Origin: Porticoccaceae bacterium
GTDB taxonomy: Bacteria > Pseudomonadota > Gammaproteobacteria > Pseudomonadales > Porticoccaceae
Length of the DNA: 64,000 bases
Assembly: GCA_029252555.1 (NCBI GenBank)
Contig: JAQXBF010000015.1
Coordinates: 21,961 to 85,960 of the forward strand
Direction: 5' to 3'
Shown: positions 37,435 through 46,847 of the stretch, piece by piece
Layout: every line of letters begins with the position of its first letter
Position numbering within the stretch: position 1 is the first letter of the stretch
The notes under the pieces: model-generated
The model's database searches: none
Told to the model about the DNA's origin: nothing
Seen by the model: only the letters and a program-made list of their open reading frames with translations
Position numbers and translations under genes: made by a program

Positions 37435-40400
37435 AGGATTTGATTACTTGGTTTGTGCGCAACCCTGTGGCGTCAAATCTGCTGATGATTCTGATTCTGA
37501 TAGGTGGTGTATTTGGCGCTCAAGATATGGGCAAGGAAGTGTTCCCCGCTGTTCCGGTTAACTTTATCAGTATTAACATGCCTTATCCCGGCGCTGGGCC
37601 GAGAGAGGTGGAAGAGCAGGTCGTCATTCGAATCGAAGAAGCGATCTATAACCTCGATGGTATTAAGCATCTTAATTCACAGGCTCGCCAGGGCCGCGGT
37701 TCGGTAACTGTTGAGGTCGATACTGGCTACGACATGAACAAGATGCTCAACGATATTAAGAGTCGCGTTGACTCGATCACTACCTTTCCGGTGGACGCTG
37801 AACGCCCTGTCGTTATGGAAGAGGTTTTCCGTGAGGAGGTGATTCGTGTCGCCCTTTATGGTGATGCGGAAGAAAGCATTCTCAAGGAATATGGTCAGCG
37901 ATTGAGAGATGACCTCTCAATCCTGCGCGGAGTTGATCATGTGGAGCTCTGGGGAGTCCGAGAGTCTCAGGTTGCCATTGAGTTGTCGGAGGTAGACCTG
38001 CGACGCTATGGCATTTCATTTGATAACGTGGTCAATGCTATTCGTCGCACCTCTATCAATCTGCCGGCGGGTACTATTCGTGCAGATACTGGTGATATTC
38101 AGATACAGACTCGTGGGCAAGCTTATTTCGAGGACGACTTTAAAGATATTGTGGTATCCAGCCGCGCCGATGGCACAGAAATCAGGGTCAGTGATATTGC
38201 TGTGGTTTTGGACACCTTTGAAGAGCGCAATTCTCTGCTGCGCTTCAATGGTAACCCCGCTGTGTTTTTGGGTATTAGTGTTGGCAATAATCCAGATGTG
38301 GTAGCCAGTACCTCGGCAGTTAAATCCTATATTGAAACCCAAACAGATTATTTACCCAACAAACTGCAGACAGCGACATGGGGTGATTTTTCTCTTATGT
38401 TCTCTGACCGGTTAGAGCTACTATCCAATAATGCACTGGGTGGATTGGTTCTGGTTTTTGTGGTGCTTATGCTGTTCCTGCGCCCACAGTTGGCGTTTTG
38501 GGTCGCCCTTGGTATTGCGATTGCCTATATGGGTGCGCTGTGGATTCTACCCGGTCTTGGCCTAACGCTAAATATGCTGTCTATGTTTTCGTTTCTGCTG
38601 ATTCTGGGAATTATCGTCGACGATGCCATTGTGGTGGGCGAAAGTATCTATCGCCATCAGCAGGAAGGCTATGATCGCTTGGCCGCAGCCCAGCTGGGTG
38701 CGCGAGCAGTTTCGAAACCAGTTACTTTGGCTGTGGTGAGCACTATGATTGTGTTCTTGCCAATGCTGTTTCTGCCGGGTATTTGGCCAAAAATGCTTTG
38801 GGGAATTCCCGCGGTAACGCTGGTTTCTCTAAGCTTCTCGCTAATTGAGTCGCTGTTAATCTTGCCCTCTCACCTGGCCCAAATGAAGCCAGAAAAAGAG
38901 CCCGAGTCAAAACTCGGAATTAAGTTTTATCGCCTGCGCCAATGGTTCTCCAATGGCATGATGAGTTTTGCCAAAAATACTTATCAGCCTTTGCTAGTAA
39001 AGGCGTTGGACTGGCGCTACCTCACGCTGGTGTGCTTTGCGTTGGCCTTTGCCTTATCTATTACACTGGTAGGCTCTGGTTATATTAAGCAACGCTTTAT
39101 GCCTTCTGTGTCTTCAGACATTATGCAGATTAAGATTAATATGCCCGATGGTTTCTCCAAAGAACGCAAACTGGAGATTATTCAGCGGGCCGAACGTGCA
39201 GTTGGCAAGCTCGCAGATGACCCTCTGATTGCAGAACAGGTCACCACAGATAAACTGACCAATAACCAGCTCTCGTTAATCAGGGGCGATAGCATTCGGT
39301 TAGTTCTGGAATTAAACCCTGAGCACAGCGGCAAGGTTGATCCCAAACTGATTAACAGCCGCTGGCAGCACTACATTGGCGAGATTCCCGAAGCCAAGAG
39401 CTTTGAGGCTGAGTCCTCTCTGTCGAGGACCAATTCTGGGCGCATTTCTATTGTGCTGAGCTCGTCCAATTTGCCGCAACTTCAGGAAGCCACCGACTAC
39501 GTAAAGCGGCAGCTACAGCAGTTGCCGGGCACTAAAAATATTCGCGATGATACTCATTCTGGTCGCTCTGATATTGATATTAGCTTGCGACAAGGAGCTG
39601 ACAATCTTGGCGTTGGGCTGGCTGATGTGGCGCAGCAGGTGCGGCAGGGGTTCTATGGCGCAGAAGCTCAAAGGATTCCGCGGGGTCGCGATGATGTGCG
39701 GGTAATGGTTCGCTACCCTAAAGAAGACCGCGCACAGGTAGATACTTTAGAAAATGTCCGTATCCGCACGGCAAACGGCACGGAGATTCCCTTTTACTCG
39801 GTGGCTGAGGCCAACTATGTGGCTGGCTATAGCAGAATTAACCGTCGGGATCGTGAACGCAGCGTGAGAGTCACAGCCCAGCCCACAATAGGTAAGATGA
39901 CCGCTAGCGAAATTGCCGAGTTCATCTATTCTAATGTCAGTGTAGAAATGCAACAGCTGTTTCCTGAGGTCAAACTCATTAAGGATGCGGAGCTGGAGGA
40001 TCAAGAAGCGTTTTATGCTGCATCAGGGAAGTTATTTGGCCTCGCGTTGGCGGTTATCTATATCTTGATGGCCGTGGAATTTAAATCTTATCTTAAGCCT
40101 CTGGGGGTTCTGTCCGCAGTGCCCTTCGGCATTATGGGGGCCATTTTTGGCCATTTAATCATGGGCTTAGACTTCAGCCTGTTGTCGCTATTGGGCGTTC
40201 TCGCTGTTTCCGGGGTGGTGGTAAATGACAATCTGGTGCTTATTGATCGCATTACCCAGCTGCGAGAGACCGGCCTGAGCGTGAAAGAGTCTCTTATTCA
40301 GGGGGGCTACGAGCGTTTCCGCCCAATTATCCTAACCTCTATTACCACCTTTGTGGGGTTGGCACCTATTCTGGTAGAGACTAGCATGCAGGCGCGATTC

Positions 40401-40565
40401 CTGATTCCTATGGTCGCCTCTCTGGCCTTCGGTGTTTTGTTTGCCACTGGTGTGACGCTGATCTTCGTGCCCTGCGTCTATCTGGCCGGAGCCAATCTGA
40501 AAGCCAGATTTATCAAGCCGAGGGCAGAGCCAGTGATAGGTGCCAATATTGAGGCCCCTAACTAG
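37431..40565 (+). CDS. RND-family efflux transporter (AcrB-type)
   Basis: Proton-driven inner-membrane exporter of 1044 residues. It has twelve helices with two large periplasmic loops: the first helix is at about 12-30; helices 2-6 from about 330 to 475; helix 7 at about 530; the rest from about 870. The TM4 proton-relay segment GIIVDDAIVVGESIYRHQ carries the two aspartates, and GVVVNDNLVLIDRI is its second-half counterpart. The divergence from MexB suggests the broad RND-permease class often seen in marine bacteria; substrates are unknown. Coupled to the adaptor. Confidence 0.94.
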   Translation: MKDLITWFVRNPVASNLLMILILIGGVFGAQDMGKEVFPAVPVNFISINMPYPGAGPREVEEQVVIRIEEAIYNLDGIKHLNSQARQGRGSVTVEVDTGYDMNKMLNDIKSRVDSITTFPVDAERPVVMEEVFREEVIRVALYGDAEESILKEYGQRLRDDLSILRGVDHVELWGVRESQVAIELSEVDLRRYGISFDNVVNAIRRTSINLPAGTIRADTGDIQIQTRGQAYFEDDFKDIVVSSRADGTEIRVSDIAVVLDTFEERNSLLRFNGNPAVFLGISVGNNPDVVASTSAVKSYIETQTDYLPNKLQTATWGDFSLMFSDRLELLSNNALGGLVLVFVVLMLFLRPQLAFWVALGIAIAYMGALWILPGLGLTLNMLSMFSFLLILGIIVDDAIVVGESIYRHQQEGYDRLAAAQLGARAVSKPVTLAVVSTMIVFLPMLFLPGIWPKMLWGIPAVTLVSLSFSLIESLLILPSHLAQMKPEKEPESKLGIKFYRLRQWFSNGMMSFAKNTYQPLLVKALDWRYLTLVCFALAFALSITLVGSGYIKQRFMPSVSSDIMQIKINMPDGFSKERKLEIIQRAERAVGKLADDPLIAEQVTTDKLTNNQLSLIRGDSIRLVLELNPEHSGKVDPKLINSRWQHYIGEIPEAKSFEAESSLSRTNSGRISIVLSSSNLPQLQEATDYVKRQLQQLPGTKNIRDDTHSGRSDIDISLRQGADNLGVGLADVAQQVRQGFYGAEAQRIPRGRDDVRVMVRYPKEDRAQVDTLENVRIRTANGTEIPFYSVAEANYVAGYSRINRRDRERSVRVTAQPTIGKMTASEIAEFIYSNVSVEMQQLFPEVKLIKDAELEDQEAFYAASGKLFGLALAVIYILMAVEFKSYLKPLGVLSAVPFGIMGAIFGHLIMGLDFSLLSLLGVLAVSGVVVNDNLVLIDRITQLRETGLSVKESLIQGGYERFRPIILTSITTFVGLAPILVETSMQARFLIPMVASLAFGVLFATGVTLIFVPCVYLAGANLKARFIKPRAEPVIGANIEAPN

Positions 40566-40607
40566 GGGCCCACAGTTACTGCTAAGGGTTCAGAGAAATT
40601 AGCTAGA

Positions 40608-41192
40608 TCAGTAGTAGGCGGTGGCAGAGGTGGTTAACACCATAGGCGAGCTTACTTCTTCACGCTTAACCAGGCCGCAGAGCTGTTCTACTAGTTCTAA
40701 TGCGAAGTCTAATGCGGTACCCGGGCCCTGACTGGTAATGCAGTTGCCATCAACCACTACCCGAGATTCACTATTGAGCTCTTTGGCGTCGAGGTTTTGC
40801 TGGAACATAGGGTGCCCTGTAGCGATCTTTTCCTGAAGTAGGCCTTTGCTACCCAACACTAAAGCAGGAGCGGCGCAAATAGCGGCAAATAGCTTACCCT
40901 GCTGAACCTGGGTACGCAGCAGTATTTCGAGTGGCTGGCTGTCGGCTAGATGCTCTGCTCCGGGAATGCCCCCGGGCACAGCAATCAAATCCCAGGGCTT
41001 ATCTGTGCAGTTGTCGAGGCTGCAATCTGCTGTTATTTCAAGACCATGGGCACCTCTAATTTGCAGGCTTTTACCTGAATTAACAGCAGCCACTGTAACT
41101 TCAACACCGGCTCTGCGCAGCACATCAATAATGGTGACTGCTTCAATTTCTTCACTCCCATCTGCTATGGGTATCAGAGCTGTTTTTGACAT
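40608..41192 (-). CDS. yajL: DJ-1/PfpI-family protein YajL
   Basis: DJ-1 superfamily protein involved in oxidative and carbonyl stress protection. The nucleophile is C106 in FAAICAAPALVL, the same residue number as in E. coli YajL, with E-rich start IPIADGSEEIEAVTIIDVLRRAGV and AVPGGIPGAEHL. The start at 41192 (MSKTALIP) has AAGGGA upstream; an in-frame ATG at 41216 adds eight residues and is less likely. It overlaps no neighbour and is divergent from the gshA cluster by 75 bases. Confidence 0.92.
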   Translation of the reverse strand: MSKTALIPIADGSEEIEAVTIIDVLRRAGVEVTVAAVNSGKSLQIRGAHGLEITADCSLDNCTDKPWDLIAVPGGIPGAEHLADSQPLEILLRTQVQQGKLFAAICAAPALVLGSKGLLQEKIATGHPMFQQNLDAKELNSESRVVVDGNCITSQGPGTALDFALELVEQLCGLVKREEVSSPMVLTTSATAYY

Positions 41193-41267
41193 GTGATTTC
41201 CCTTTTTATCAAACATAGGTATAGGTTACACTGTGCCGGAAATCAACGGATCTGTCACGGGATAGGA

Positions 41268-41537
41268 ATGAAAATTTATATTTTGCAAACGCAGGATCAA
41301 CGCAGTCTCAACAAGGATTTGGAATGGAGTTCAGAGGCTGATCGCAACGTTGTATTTTGCTCTCCCTATCGAGACATAGCCCTGAATCAACTGATTGAGC
41401 TCAATGCAAAAGATATCGATCTGCGCGCCTCAATTGTTGAATGTGAGGCGGATGCAAAAGGTCGCCCTGTACTGACGGCTGACCTGCAAGCAAGCAACGA
41501 ATCACCACCAAATTCTAGCCAATCCGACGCAGCCTGA
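41268..41537 (+). CDS. Hypothetical 89-residue protein upstream of gshA
   Basis: Unrecognised small soluble protein beginning MKIYILQTQDQRSLNKDLEW. Its C-terminal 15 residues are low-complexity polar (S, P, N, D, A). No membrane segment or metal motif is seen. ATG 41268 has GGGATAGGA just upstream; an open extension to 41193 lacks a good site. It ends ten bases before the gshA start, so it is probably co-transcribed with gshA. No function assigned. Confidence 0.6.
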   Translation: MKIYILQTQDQRSLNKDLEWSSEADRNVVFCSPYRDIALNQLIELNAKDIDLRASIVECEADAKGRPVLTADLQASNESPPNSSQSDAA

Positions 41538-41547
41538 GAACGCCAAA

Positions 41548-43107
41548 TTGTCTCTACAAAGCAAGCTGTCGCTGCTGACTGGGCCTGACAAATCGGCGCT
41601 ACTCAAGGGTATCATCAGAGGCATTGAAAAAGAGAGCCTGCGTGTTGACCGATCTGGGCATCTGGCAAAAACTGCTCATCCAGCGGCGCTGGGTTCAGCC
41701 CTGACACACCCTTCTATTACCACCGACTATTCTGAGGCGCTGCTGGAATTTATTACTGCGCCTTCGGCCTCTATTGATGAGGTGTTAGAGGAGCTGGATG
41801 AAATCCATCGCTACACCTATCAGCACATTGATGACGAGATGCTTTGGGTCAGCAGCATGCCGTGCCAACTGGGGGATGACAGCAGTATTCCCGTGGGTAA
41901 ATACGGCAGTTCCAATGTCGGCAAAATGAAACAGGTCTATCGAGTGGGCTTGGGCAACCGCTATGGCCGGCTAATGCAGACCATTGCCGGTATTCACTAC
42001 AATTTTTCTGTGCCCGACGAGCTTTGGCTAGAGCTACAGGCCGCCAGTATCAACACCCAGTCTCTGCAAGATTATAAGACCGAGGGTTATTTCGCTACGA
42101 TCCGTAACTTTCGCCGCTACTCTTGGCTTCTGCTGTATTTGCTAGGAGCAGCGCCTGCAGTGTGCAAAAGTTTTGTCCGTGGTCGCAAACACCAGCTACA
42201 GCAGGTGGGCGATGATAGCCACAGCCTGTATGCGCCCCATGCCACCTCGTTGCGCATGGGCGACCTCGGCTACCAGAGCGATGCTCAGAGTTCGTTGGTG
42301 ATCTGCTATAACAATCTGGACCAATATGTGCGTACATTACGCTCGGCGCTAGATCAGCCCTACCCGGCTTACGACGAGATTGGCCTGAAAGACGAGCAGG
42401 GTAATTACAAACAGCTGAATACAGCACTATTGCAGATTGAAAATGAGTTCTACAGCTCTATTCGACCCAAGCGCACAGCGGCATCCGGTGAGGCTCCGCT
42501 GCATGCACTGCAAGAGCAAGGCGTTGAATACATTGAAGTGCGCTGTGTTGATCTCAACCCACTGGTTCCCAGCGGTATAGATGCCGAGACCATCCGCTTT
42601 CTGGATACCTTTTTGCTGTTCTGCCTGCTGCAAGATAGCCCTGAGACCAATAATCAGGAATACGCTCGTATACCTGAGAATAATAGCCGCACGGTGTACC
42701 ATGGCCGCGACCCGAACATCAGATTGCTGCAAGGCGAAAAGGAAGTTGCTCTGCGAGACTGGGGGCAGTCATTGCTCAGTGCCATAGCTCCTGTGGCCGA
42801 GCGCCTGGACGCAGCCCATCAGAGTAATGATTACAGCGCGGCGCTGGCCAATATGCAGCTGCGCCTTGATGATGACTCGACCACGCCAGCAGCCAAACTG
42901 CTGAGTGAGATGGAAGCCAATGGCGAGACCTACTACAGAATGGCCATGCGCAAAGCCCGTGAGCAACAGGAGCACTTCTGCAAGCGCCCTCCGAGCGCAG
43001 AGACCATGGCTAAATACGCCCGACTGGCGGAAGAGTCGATTCGGCGCCAAACTGAGATTGAAGCCAGTGACAACCTGCCCTTCGATGACTTTCTGGCTGC
43101 TTACTAG
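41548..43107 (+). CDS. gshA: Glutamate--cysteine ligase
   Basis: First step of glutathione synthesis. It is the gammaproteobacterial class: IIRGIEKESLRVDRSGHLAKTAHP, THPSITTDYSEALLEFITAP, SSMPCQLGDD, GIHYNFS and EYIEVRCVDLNP are present in order, and the length (519) equals that of E. coli GshA. The start is TTG at 41548. gshB at 15.9 kb completes the pathway. Confidence 0.96.
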   Translation: MSLQSKLSLLTGPDKSALLKGIIRGIEKESLRVDRSGHLAKTAHPAALGSALTHPSITTDYSEALLEFITAPSASIDEVLEELDEIHRYTYQHIDDEMLWVSSMPCQLGDDSSIPVGKYGSSNVGKMKQVYRVGLGNRYGRLMQTIAGIHYNFSVPDELWLELQAASINTQSLQDYKTEGYFATIRNFRRYSWLLLYLLGAAPAVCKSFVRGRKHQLQQVGDDSHSLYAPHATSLRMGDLGYQSDAQSSLVICYNNLDQYVRTLRSALDQPYPAYDEIGLKDEQGNYKQLNTALLQIENEFYSSIRPKRTAASGEAPLHALQEQGVEYIEVRCVDLNPLVPSGIDAETIRFLDTFLLFCLLQDSPETNNQEYARIPENNSRTVYHGRDPNIRLLQGEKEVALRDWGQSLLSAIAPVAERLDAAHQSNDYSAALANMQLRLDDDSTTPAAKLLSEMEANGETYYRMAMRKAREQQEHFCKRPPSAETMAKYARLAEESIRRQTEIEASDNLPFDDFLAAY

Positions 43108-43119
43108 CTCCGTTAAATC

Positions 43120-43713
43120 ATGAATTACCTCGCCCATATCGCACTTGCCGGCGATAATCCGGAACACCAGGTGGGCGGGTTGCTAGGAGATTTTGTGCGG
43201 GGCCCGCTGCGGGGCCAATATTCACCGGCAATTCAAGCAGGCATTTATGCCCACCGCAAACTTGACCACTATGTAGATCAACAGTCAGAAATCAGACTCT
43301 TTTTGCAGCGCTTTGAAAGCCCCATGCGCCGTTATGCTGGCATAGTTGCCGATGTTTTTTACGATCATCTTTTGGCCTGTGATTGGCACCAGTATTACCA
43401 ACAGCCCCTGGATGGTTTTTGTCAGGACTTTTATCGCCATCTTGGGAATTTTGGCCATGACCTGCCACCGCGGGCGCAGATGTTTCTGGAGCGAGCCCCT
43501 AGCATTGGCTTGCTAGAGGGTTATGCTGAGGCCGATCATTTACCCATGATTTTACAGCGTACCGGGCAGCGTCTGCGCCGCCCGGTAGCGCTGGAAGAAG
43601 CGCTGCCCATTATTGAACAGCATAAGTCTGCTATTGCAGAGGAGTTTCATCAGCTGTATCCACGATTGCAGACATTTGTCAGAACCACTTTGCAGGAAAT
43701 TGATTTAAACTAG
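43120..43713 (+). CDS. acpH: Acyl carrier protein phosphodiesterase
   Basis: Removes the phosphopantetheine arm from ACP (DUF479/AcpH family). MNYLAHIALAGDNPEHQVGGLLGDFVRG at the N-terminus holds the conserved H and D metal ligands. AGIYAHRKLDHYVD and ADVFYDHLLACDW supply further HD-type metal ligands. Length 197 is typical. Located 12 bases after gshA. Confidence 0.9.
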   Translation: MNYLAHIALAGDNPEHQVGGLLGDFVRGPLRGQYSPAIQAGIYAHRKLDHYVDQQSEIRLFLQRFESPMRRYAGIVADVFYDHLLACDWHQYYQQPLDGFCQDFYRHLGNFGHDLPPRAQMFLERAPSIGLLEGYAEADHLPMILQRTGQRLRRPVALEEALPIIEQHKSAIAEEFHQLYPRLQTFVRTTLQEIDLN

Positions 43714-43779
43714 CAAATTGAAGAGCTTTAGCAACAAGCCTCAACATAAAACTAAACAGGCGTCATCAGGAGTATTTTT

Positions 43780-44274
43780 GTGGTTTTATCCAGTTATCGA
43801 ATTGTGAATCTTGCCCAGGCCATTGCCAGTGCAGGTTTAATTATTATTGCCATCGCTTACTTTCAGAATTTTCTTGGCTTAGAGCCCTGCTATCTCTGTG
43901 TTACTCAGCGCGTGTTTGTAGTTGCGGTGGGCGTAATTTGCGGTATCGCCGCCATTCATAACCCAGCACCCAAGGGCCAGCGTATCTATGCAGGGCTGAC
44001 CACAGCCACCGCTATAGTGGGAGGGTATTTTTCTGGTAAGCAGTTATGGTTGCAGAGCCTGCCTGAAGATCAGGTGCCCGCCTGCGGTATACCCGTCGAC
44101 TACCTGTTCGATAGCTTTTCAGCATCAGAAGCTGTCTCTATGTTACTGCGCGGTGACGGCAACTGTGCCGAAGTGCAGTGGCAATTGTTGGGCCTAAGCA
44201 TGCCGGCCTGGGTCATGGTTTCCTTTGCTGGGTTCGCTGCTATAGGCATAGTTCAATTCTTACGCAAGGCTTAA
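43780..44274 (+). CDS. dsbB: Disulfide bond formation protein DsbB
   Basis: Inner-membrane quinone-linked oxidase that recharges DsbA. Four helices; the first redox pair is C37 and C40 in LEPCYLC, the second C102 and C129 in the long periplasmic loop. Length 164. The start is GTG at 43780. No dsbA lies in the window. Confidence 0.92.
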   Translation: MVLSSYRIVNLAQAIASAGLIIIAIAYFQNFLGLEPCYLCVTQRVFVVAVGVICGIAAIHNPAPKGQRIYAGLTTATAIVGGYFSGKQLWLQSLPEDQVPACGIPVDYLFDSFSASEAVSMLLRGDGNCAEVQWQLLGLSMPAWVMVSFAGFAAIGIVQFLRKA

Positions 44275-44282
44275 AGTTTTGC

Positions 44283-44630
44283 TTGGCGCTACTAGTGCTG
44301 CTGGTTTTTCAGTGGCTGGGAGAGATTGGGGTGCGTGCGGGAAACATTGCGCTGCCTGGCCCTCTGTTGGGTATGCTAATCTTGCTTCTGGTGTTAACTC
44401 TGTATGATCGGCCTCTCGAGTTCTTGGATAATGCCAGTAATTTGCTGATTCAGAATCTGTCTCTGATGTTTATTCCACCATCGGTGGGGGCTTTTTTTCT
44501 CAGCGCACAGATTTATCAGCAGTTCCCTTCCCTGCTCTCCACTATCTTACTCAGCACTATTGCCGCCATTCTTTTTATGGCGCTACTAATTCGGCTGCTG
44601 GATGGCACTCCCGAGGATAAACCAGACTAA
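44283..44630 (+). CDS. lrgA: LrgA/CidA family holin-like protein
   Basis: Small membrane protein of about 115 residues with four helices; the family (LrgA/CidA) works with LrgB in murein hydrolase control or export. FQWLGEIGVRAGNIALPGPLLGMLIL is the family signature. The start is uncertain: TTG 44283 just after the dsbB stop gives a sensible N-terminus, while the open frame continues into dsbB. Its stop overlaps the lrgB start by one base. Confidence 0.85.
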   Translation: MALLVLLVFQWLGEIGVRAGNIALPGPLLGMLILLLVLTLYDRPLEFLDNASNLLIQNLSLMFIPPSVGAFFLSAQIYQQFPSLLSTILLSTIAAILFMALLIRLLDGTPEDKPD

Positions 44631-45343
44631 TGGGTTTGCTCAGTGCTCAGTGGCAGCAAATTAGCCTCAGCTCATGGGTGGTTGGCCTATCTGTTATCGG
44701 GTTTGTAGTGGGCATGTGGGTTTATCGACGCAGTGGCGGCAACCCGTTTTTACACCCTCTTATGGTGGGTACCCCGCTGGTAGCGGGGCTGCTATATCTA
44801 ATTAATATGGATTTTGCTGCCTATTACGGGGGCAATGGCATTCTCAATTGGCTGTTGGGGCCGACCACGGTTGCCCTGGCTGTGCCCTTGGCTAAACAGA
44901 TGCGCCAACTGCCACCGCTGCTGCTAACCGTGGGGCTGACTGTATTGGTAGGAGGTTTTTTTGCCACCGCCTGCGCTCTAGGGATAGCCTCATTACTTGA
45001 TGCAGATCAATTATTGATACTGTCGCTGGCGGCTAAGTCGGTGACTACACCTATAGCCGTGGGTATTACTGAACAGATCGGTGGTCTGGTGGCACTGATT
45101 GTTATGGTGGTGCTGCTTACTGGTATTGTCGGTATTCTGGTGGCCCAAACTATCTTCAGCTATACGAAAATCACTGATGAACGCTGGCAGGGCTTGATCC
45201 TCGGAATGTCTGCCCATGCCATCGGCACGGCTAAGGCTTTTGAGCAGAGCGCCCGCTGTGGCGCCTTTTCAACCCTGGGTATGGGCTTAAATGGCATTTG
45301 GACATCAATTTTTTTGCCGCCATTAATTATGCTCCTAAGCTAA
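44630..45343 (+). CDS. lrgB: LrgB/CidB family membrane protein
   Basis: Partner of LrgA with about seven helices in 237 residues. NPFLHPLMVGTPL, LLGPTTVALAVPLAKQ, LAAKSVTTPIAVGI and the GMSAHAIGTAKAFE motif are diagnostic. The one-base overlap with lrgA shows an operon. In bacteria outside Gram-positives the pair has been linked to metabolite export; this is not testable here. Confidence 0.93.
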   Translation: MGLLSAQWQQISLSSWVVGLSVIGFVVGMWVYRRSGGNPFLHPLMVGTPLVAGLLYLINMDFAAYYGGNGILNWLLGPTTVALAVPLAKQMRQLPPLLLTVGLTVLVGGFFATACALGIASLLDADQLLILSLAAKSVTTPIAVGITEQIGGLVALIVMVVLLTGIVGILVAQTIFSYTKITDERWQGLILGMSAHAIGTAKAFEQSARCGAFSTLGMGLNGIWTSIFLPPLIMLLS

Positions 45344-45446
45344 ATCTAACCGAGTTCTTCGCTAAATTTTTGTTCTTTGCATAGTTATTATCCGCGAAAA
45401 AAACAGGTAAACTAAGATTCCAAGGGAGTGAATAGTAGAGGATCTT

Positions 45447-45923
45447 ATGTTAGAAAATTGCCAAACATTACAGCAACACTGGGGCGGCGTGAGCGAAGTC
45501 ATTGACCGTTGGTTAGAAGAACGGCGTGAATTGCTGATCAAGTATTGCGAACTTAGCGAAATAAAAAACTTTGATGGTGCCAATGATGACCATGGCAGCA
45601 AGCTTCAGAATTTCTGTGAGCTAATGGTCGACTATGTATCTGTGGGTCATTTCGAGGTGTTCGAACAGCTTGCCGCTGAAGGCAAAGCCTTTAGTGATAA
45701 GGAAGGTCTCGAAAAGGGCGCAGCCCTAATGGAGAAAATCCAACCCTCAACCGAGGCTATTCTGGATTTTAATGATAAATATCTGGCCACAGACGATCTA
45801 GATGCTCTGACCACAGATCTATCTAATATTGGGGAAACCTTAGCTCAGCGGTTCGAATCTGAAGATACAATGATAGAGGTGCTGCACAGCTCTCATGTTA
45901 AACAGCTGTTGGAAGAGTCTTAG
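45447..45923 (+). CDS. rsd: Rsd/AlgQ anti-sigma-70 factor
   Basis: Sigma-70-binding protein of 158 residues that frees core polymerase in slow growth. LIKYCELSEIKNF and LQNFCELMVDYVSVGHFEVFEQL are characteristic of Rsd/AlgQ. TAGAGGATCTT precedes the ATG as ribosome-binding site. A very strong hairpin follows. Confidence 0.9.
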   Translation: MLENCQTLQQHWGGVSEVIDRWLEERRELLIKYCELSEIKNFDGANDDHGSKLQNFCELMVDYVSVGHFEVFEQLAAEGKAFSDKEGLEKGAALMEKIQPSTEAILDFNDKYLATDDLDALTTDLSNIGETLAQRFESEDTMIEVLHSSHVKQLLEES

Positions 45924-45947
45924 TAAGGCAGCTGTTATTTGAAACAG

Positions 45948-46005
45948 ATTAAAAGACCCAATAAAAAGCCCCGAACAATCGGGGCTTTTTATTGGGTCTT
46001 TTAAT
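45948..46005. terminator. 27-bp perfect hairpin, bidirectional terminator of rsd and fkp
   Basis: Arms 45948-45974 and 45979-46005 are perfect reverse complements around the loop ACAA. The core is AAAAAGCCCCGA/TCGGGGCTTTTT, so it ends transcripts from both sides between the convergent rsd and fkp genes. The additional outer 15 pairs (ATTAAAAGACCCAAT and its complement) exceed what a terminator needs. Confidence 0.9.
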
Positions 46006-46037
46006 GATACGTTGCTCTAACCACTGCAGCCTATGTC

Positions 46038-46775
46038 TTAACCCTCTTCGGTTTTAACATTCGCTTGCAGCAATTCAACTTCAAAGATCAATGTTGCATT
46101 GGGGCCAATTGGGCCCGTGCCACCTGGGCCATAGGCTAAACCAGCAGGGATATACAGCTCCCACTTAGATCCCTCTGTCATCAGCTGTAGGGCTTCAGTC
46201 CAGCCAGCAATCACCTGAGTCACACCAAACTGAGCAGGAACACCGCGCTTAATTGAGCTATCAAATTCTGTACCGTCCAACAAGCGGCCGGCATAGTGAA
46301 CTTCAACCATGCTGTCTACAGTTGGCACAGCCCCTGAACCAGCAACCAGTACTTTGTACTGCAGGCCAGAATCGGTAGTGGTCACGCCTTCTTTGGCACC
46401 GTTAGCGGCCAAAAAAGCGGAGCCTTCTTCGAGGTTGGCATCTGCTTGCATCTGGCTGGCCTGCTGTTCTGCCTGCTCCATCTCCTCACGTTTGGCGGTC
46501 ATCACTGTTTCGAAAGCCTTGATGGATTCGGCAATCTGCTCTTCAGACAGCTTTGGCTCAGCGTTGGTCAAGCCATCATTAAAACCCTGCTGAAATGCTC
46601 CATTGTCGATTTCGATGCCGATGGTCTGGATATTTTTGCCGTTATCCATGCCCAGTAAGTAACTAATTTTTTGGTCTTGAGTTTCCAATTCTGCCTCCTG
46701 AGGCTGATTATTCATTTGGTCACAGCCAGCTAGTGCAAGGAGTGCAGTCAATGAGAGAAGTTTCAATCGGTTCAT
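46038..46775 (-). CDS. fkpA: FKBP-type peptidyl-prolyl isomerase, lipoprotein (FkpA/Mip-like)
   Basis: Envelope foldase. Signal peptide and lipobox LALAGC with lipidated C18. The N-terminal dimerisation domain runs to about 120 (DQKISYLLGMDNGKNIQ). The C-terminal FKBP domain contains VEVHYAGRLLDGTEFDSS, VIAGWTEALQLMTEGSKWEL and IPAGLAYG. Length 245. Being lipidated, it is nearer to Mip than to soluble FkpA. Confidence 0.92.
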   Translation of the reverse strand: MNRLKLLSLTALLALAGCDQMNNQPQEAELETQDQKISYLLGMDNGKNIQTIGIEIDNGAFQQGFNDGLTNAEPKLSEEQIAESIKAFETVMTAKREEMEQAEQQASQMQADANLEEGSAFLAANGAKEGVTTTDSGLQYKVLVAGSGAVPTVDSMVEVHYAGRLLDGTEFDSSIKRGVPAQFGVTQVIAGWTEALQLMTEGSKWELYIPAGLAYGPGGTGPIGPNATLIFEVELLQANVKTEEG

Positions 46776-46847
46776 GGTTGATCCTGTTAGGGCTGAGTTA
46801 AAGGGTTGTATTTATGCAACGTAGTTTAGATTAATTAAGCGCTGGGG

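Noticed and set aside
42769..43167. 132-codon minus-strand frame over the end of gshA
   Set aside because: Antisense to gshA and the start of acpH; no independent support.
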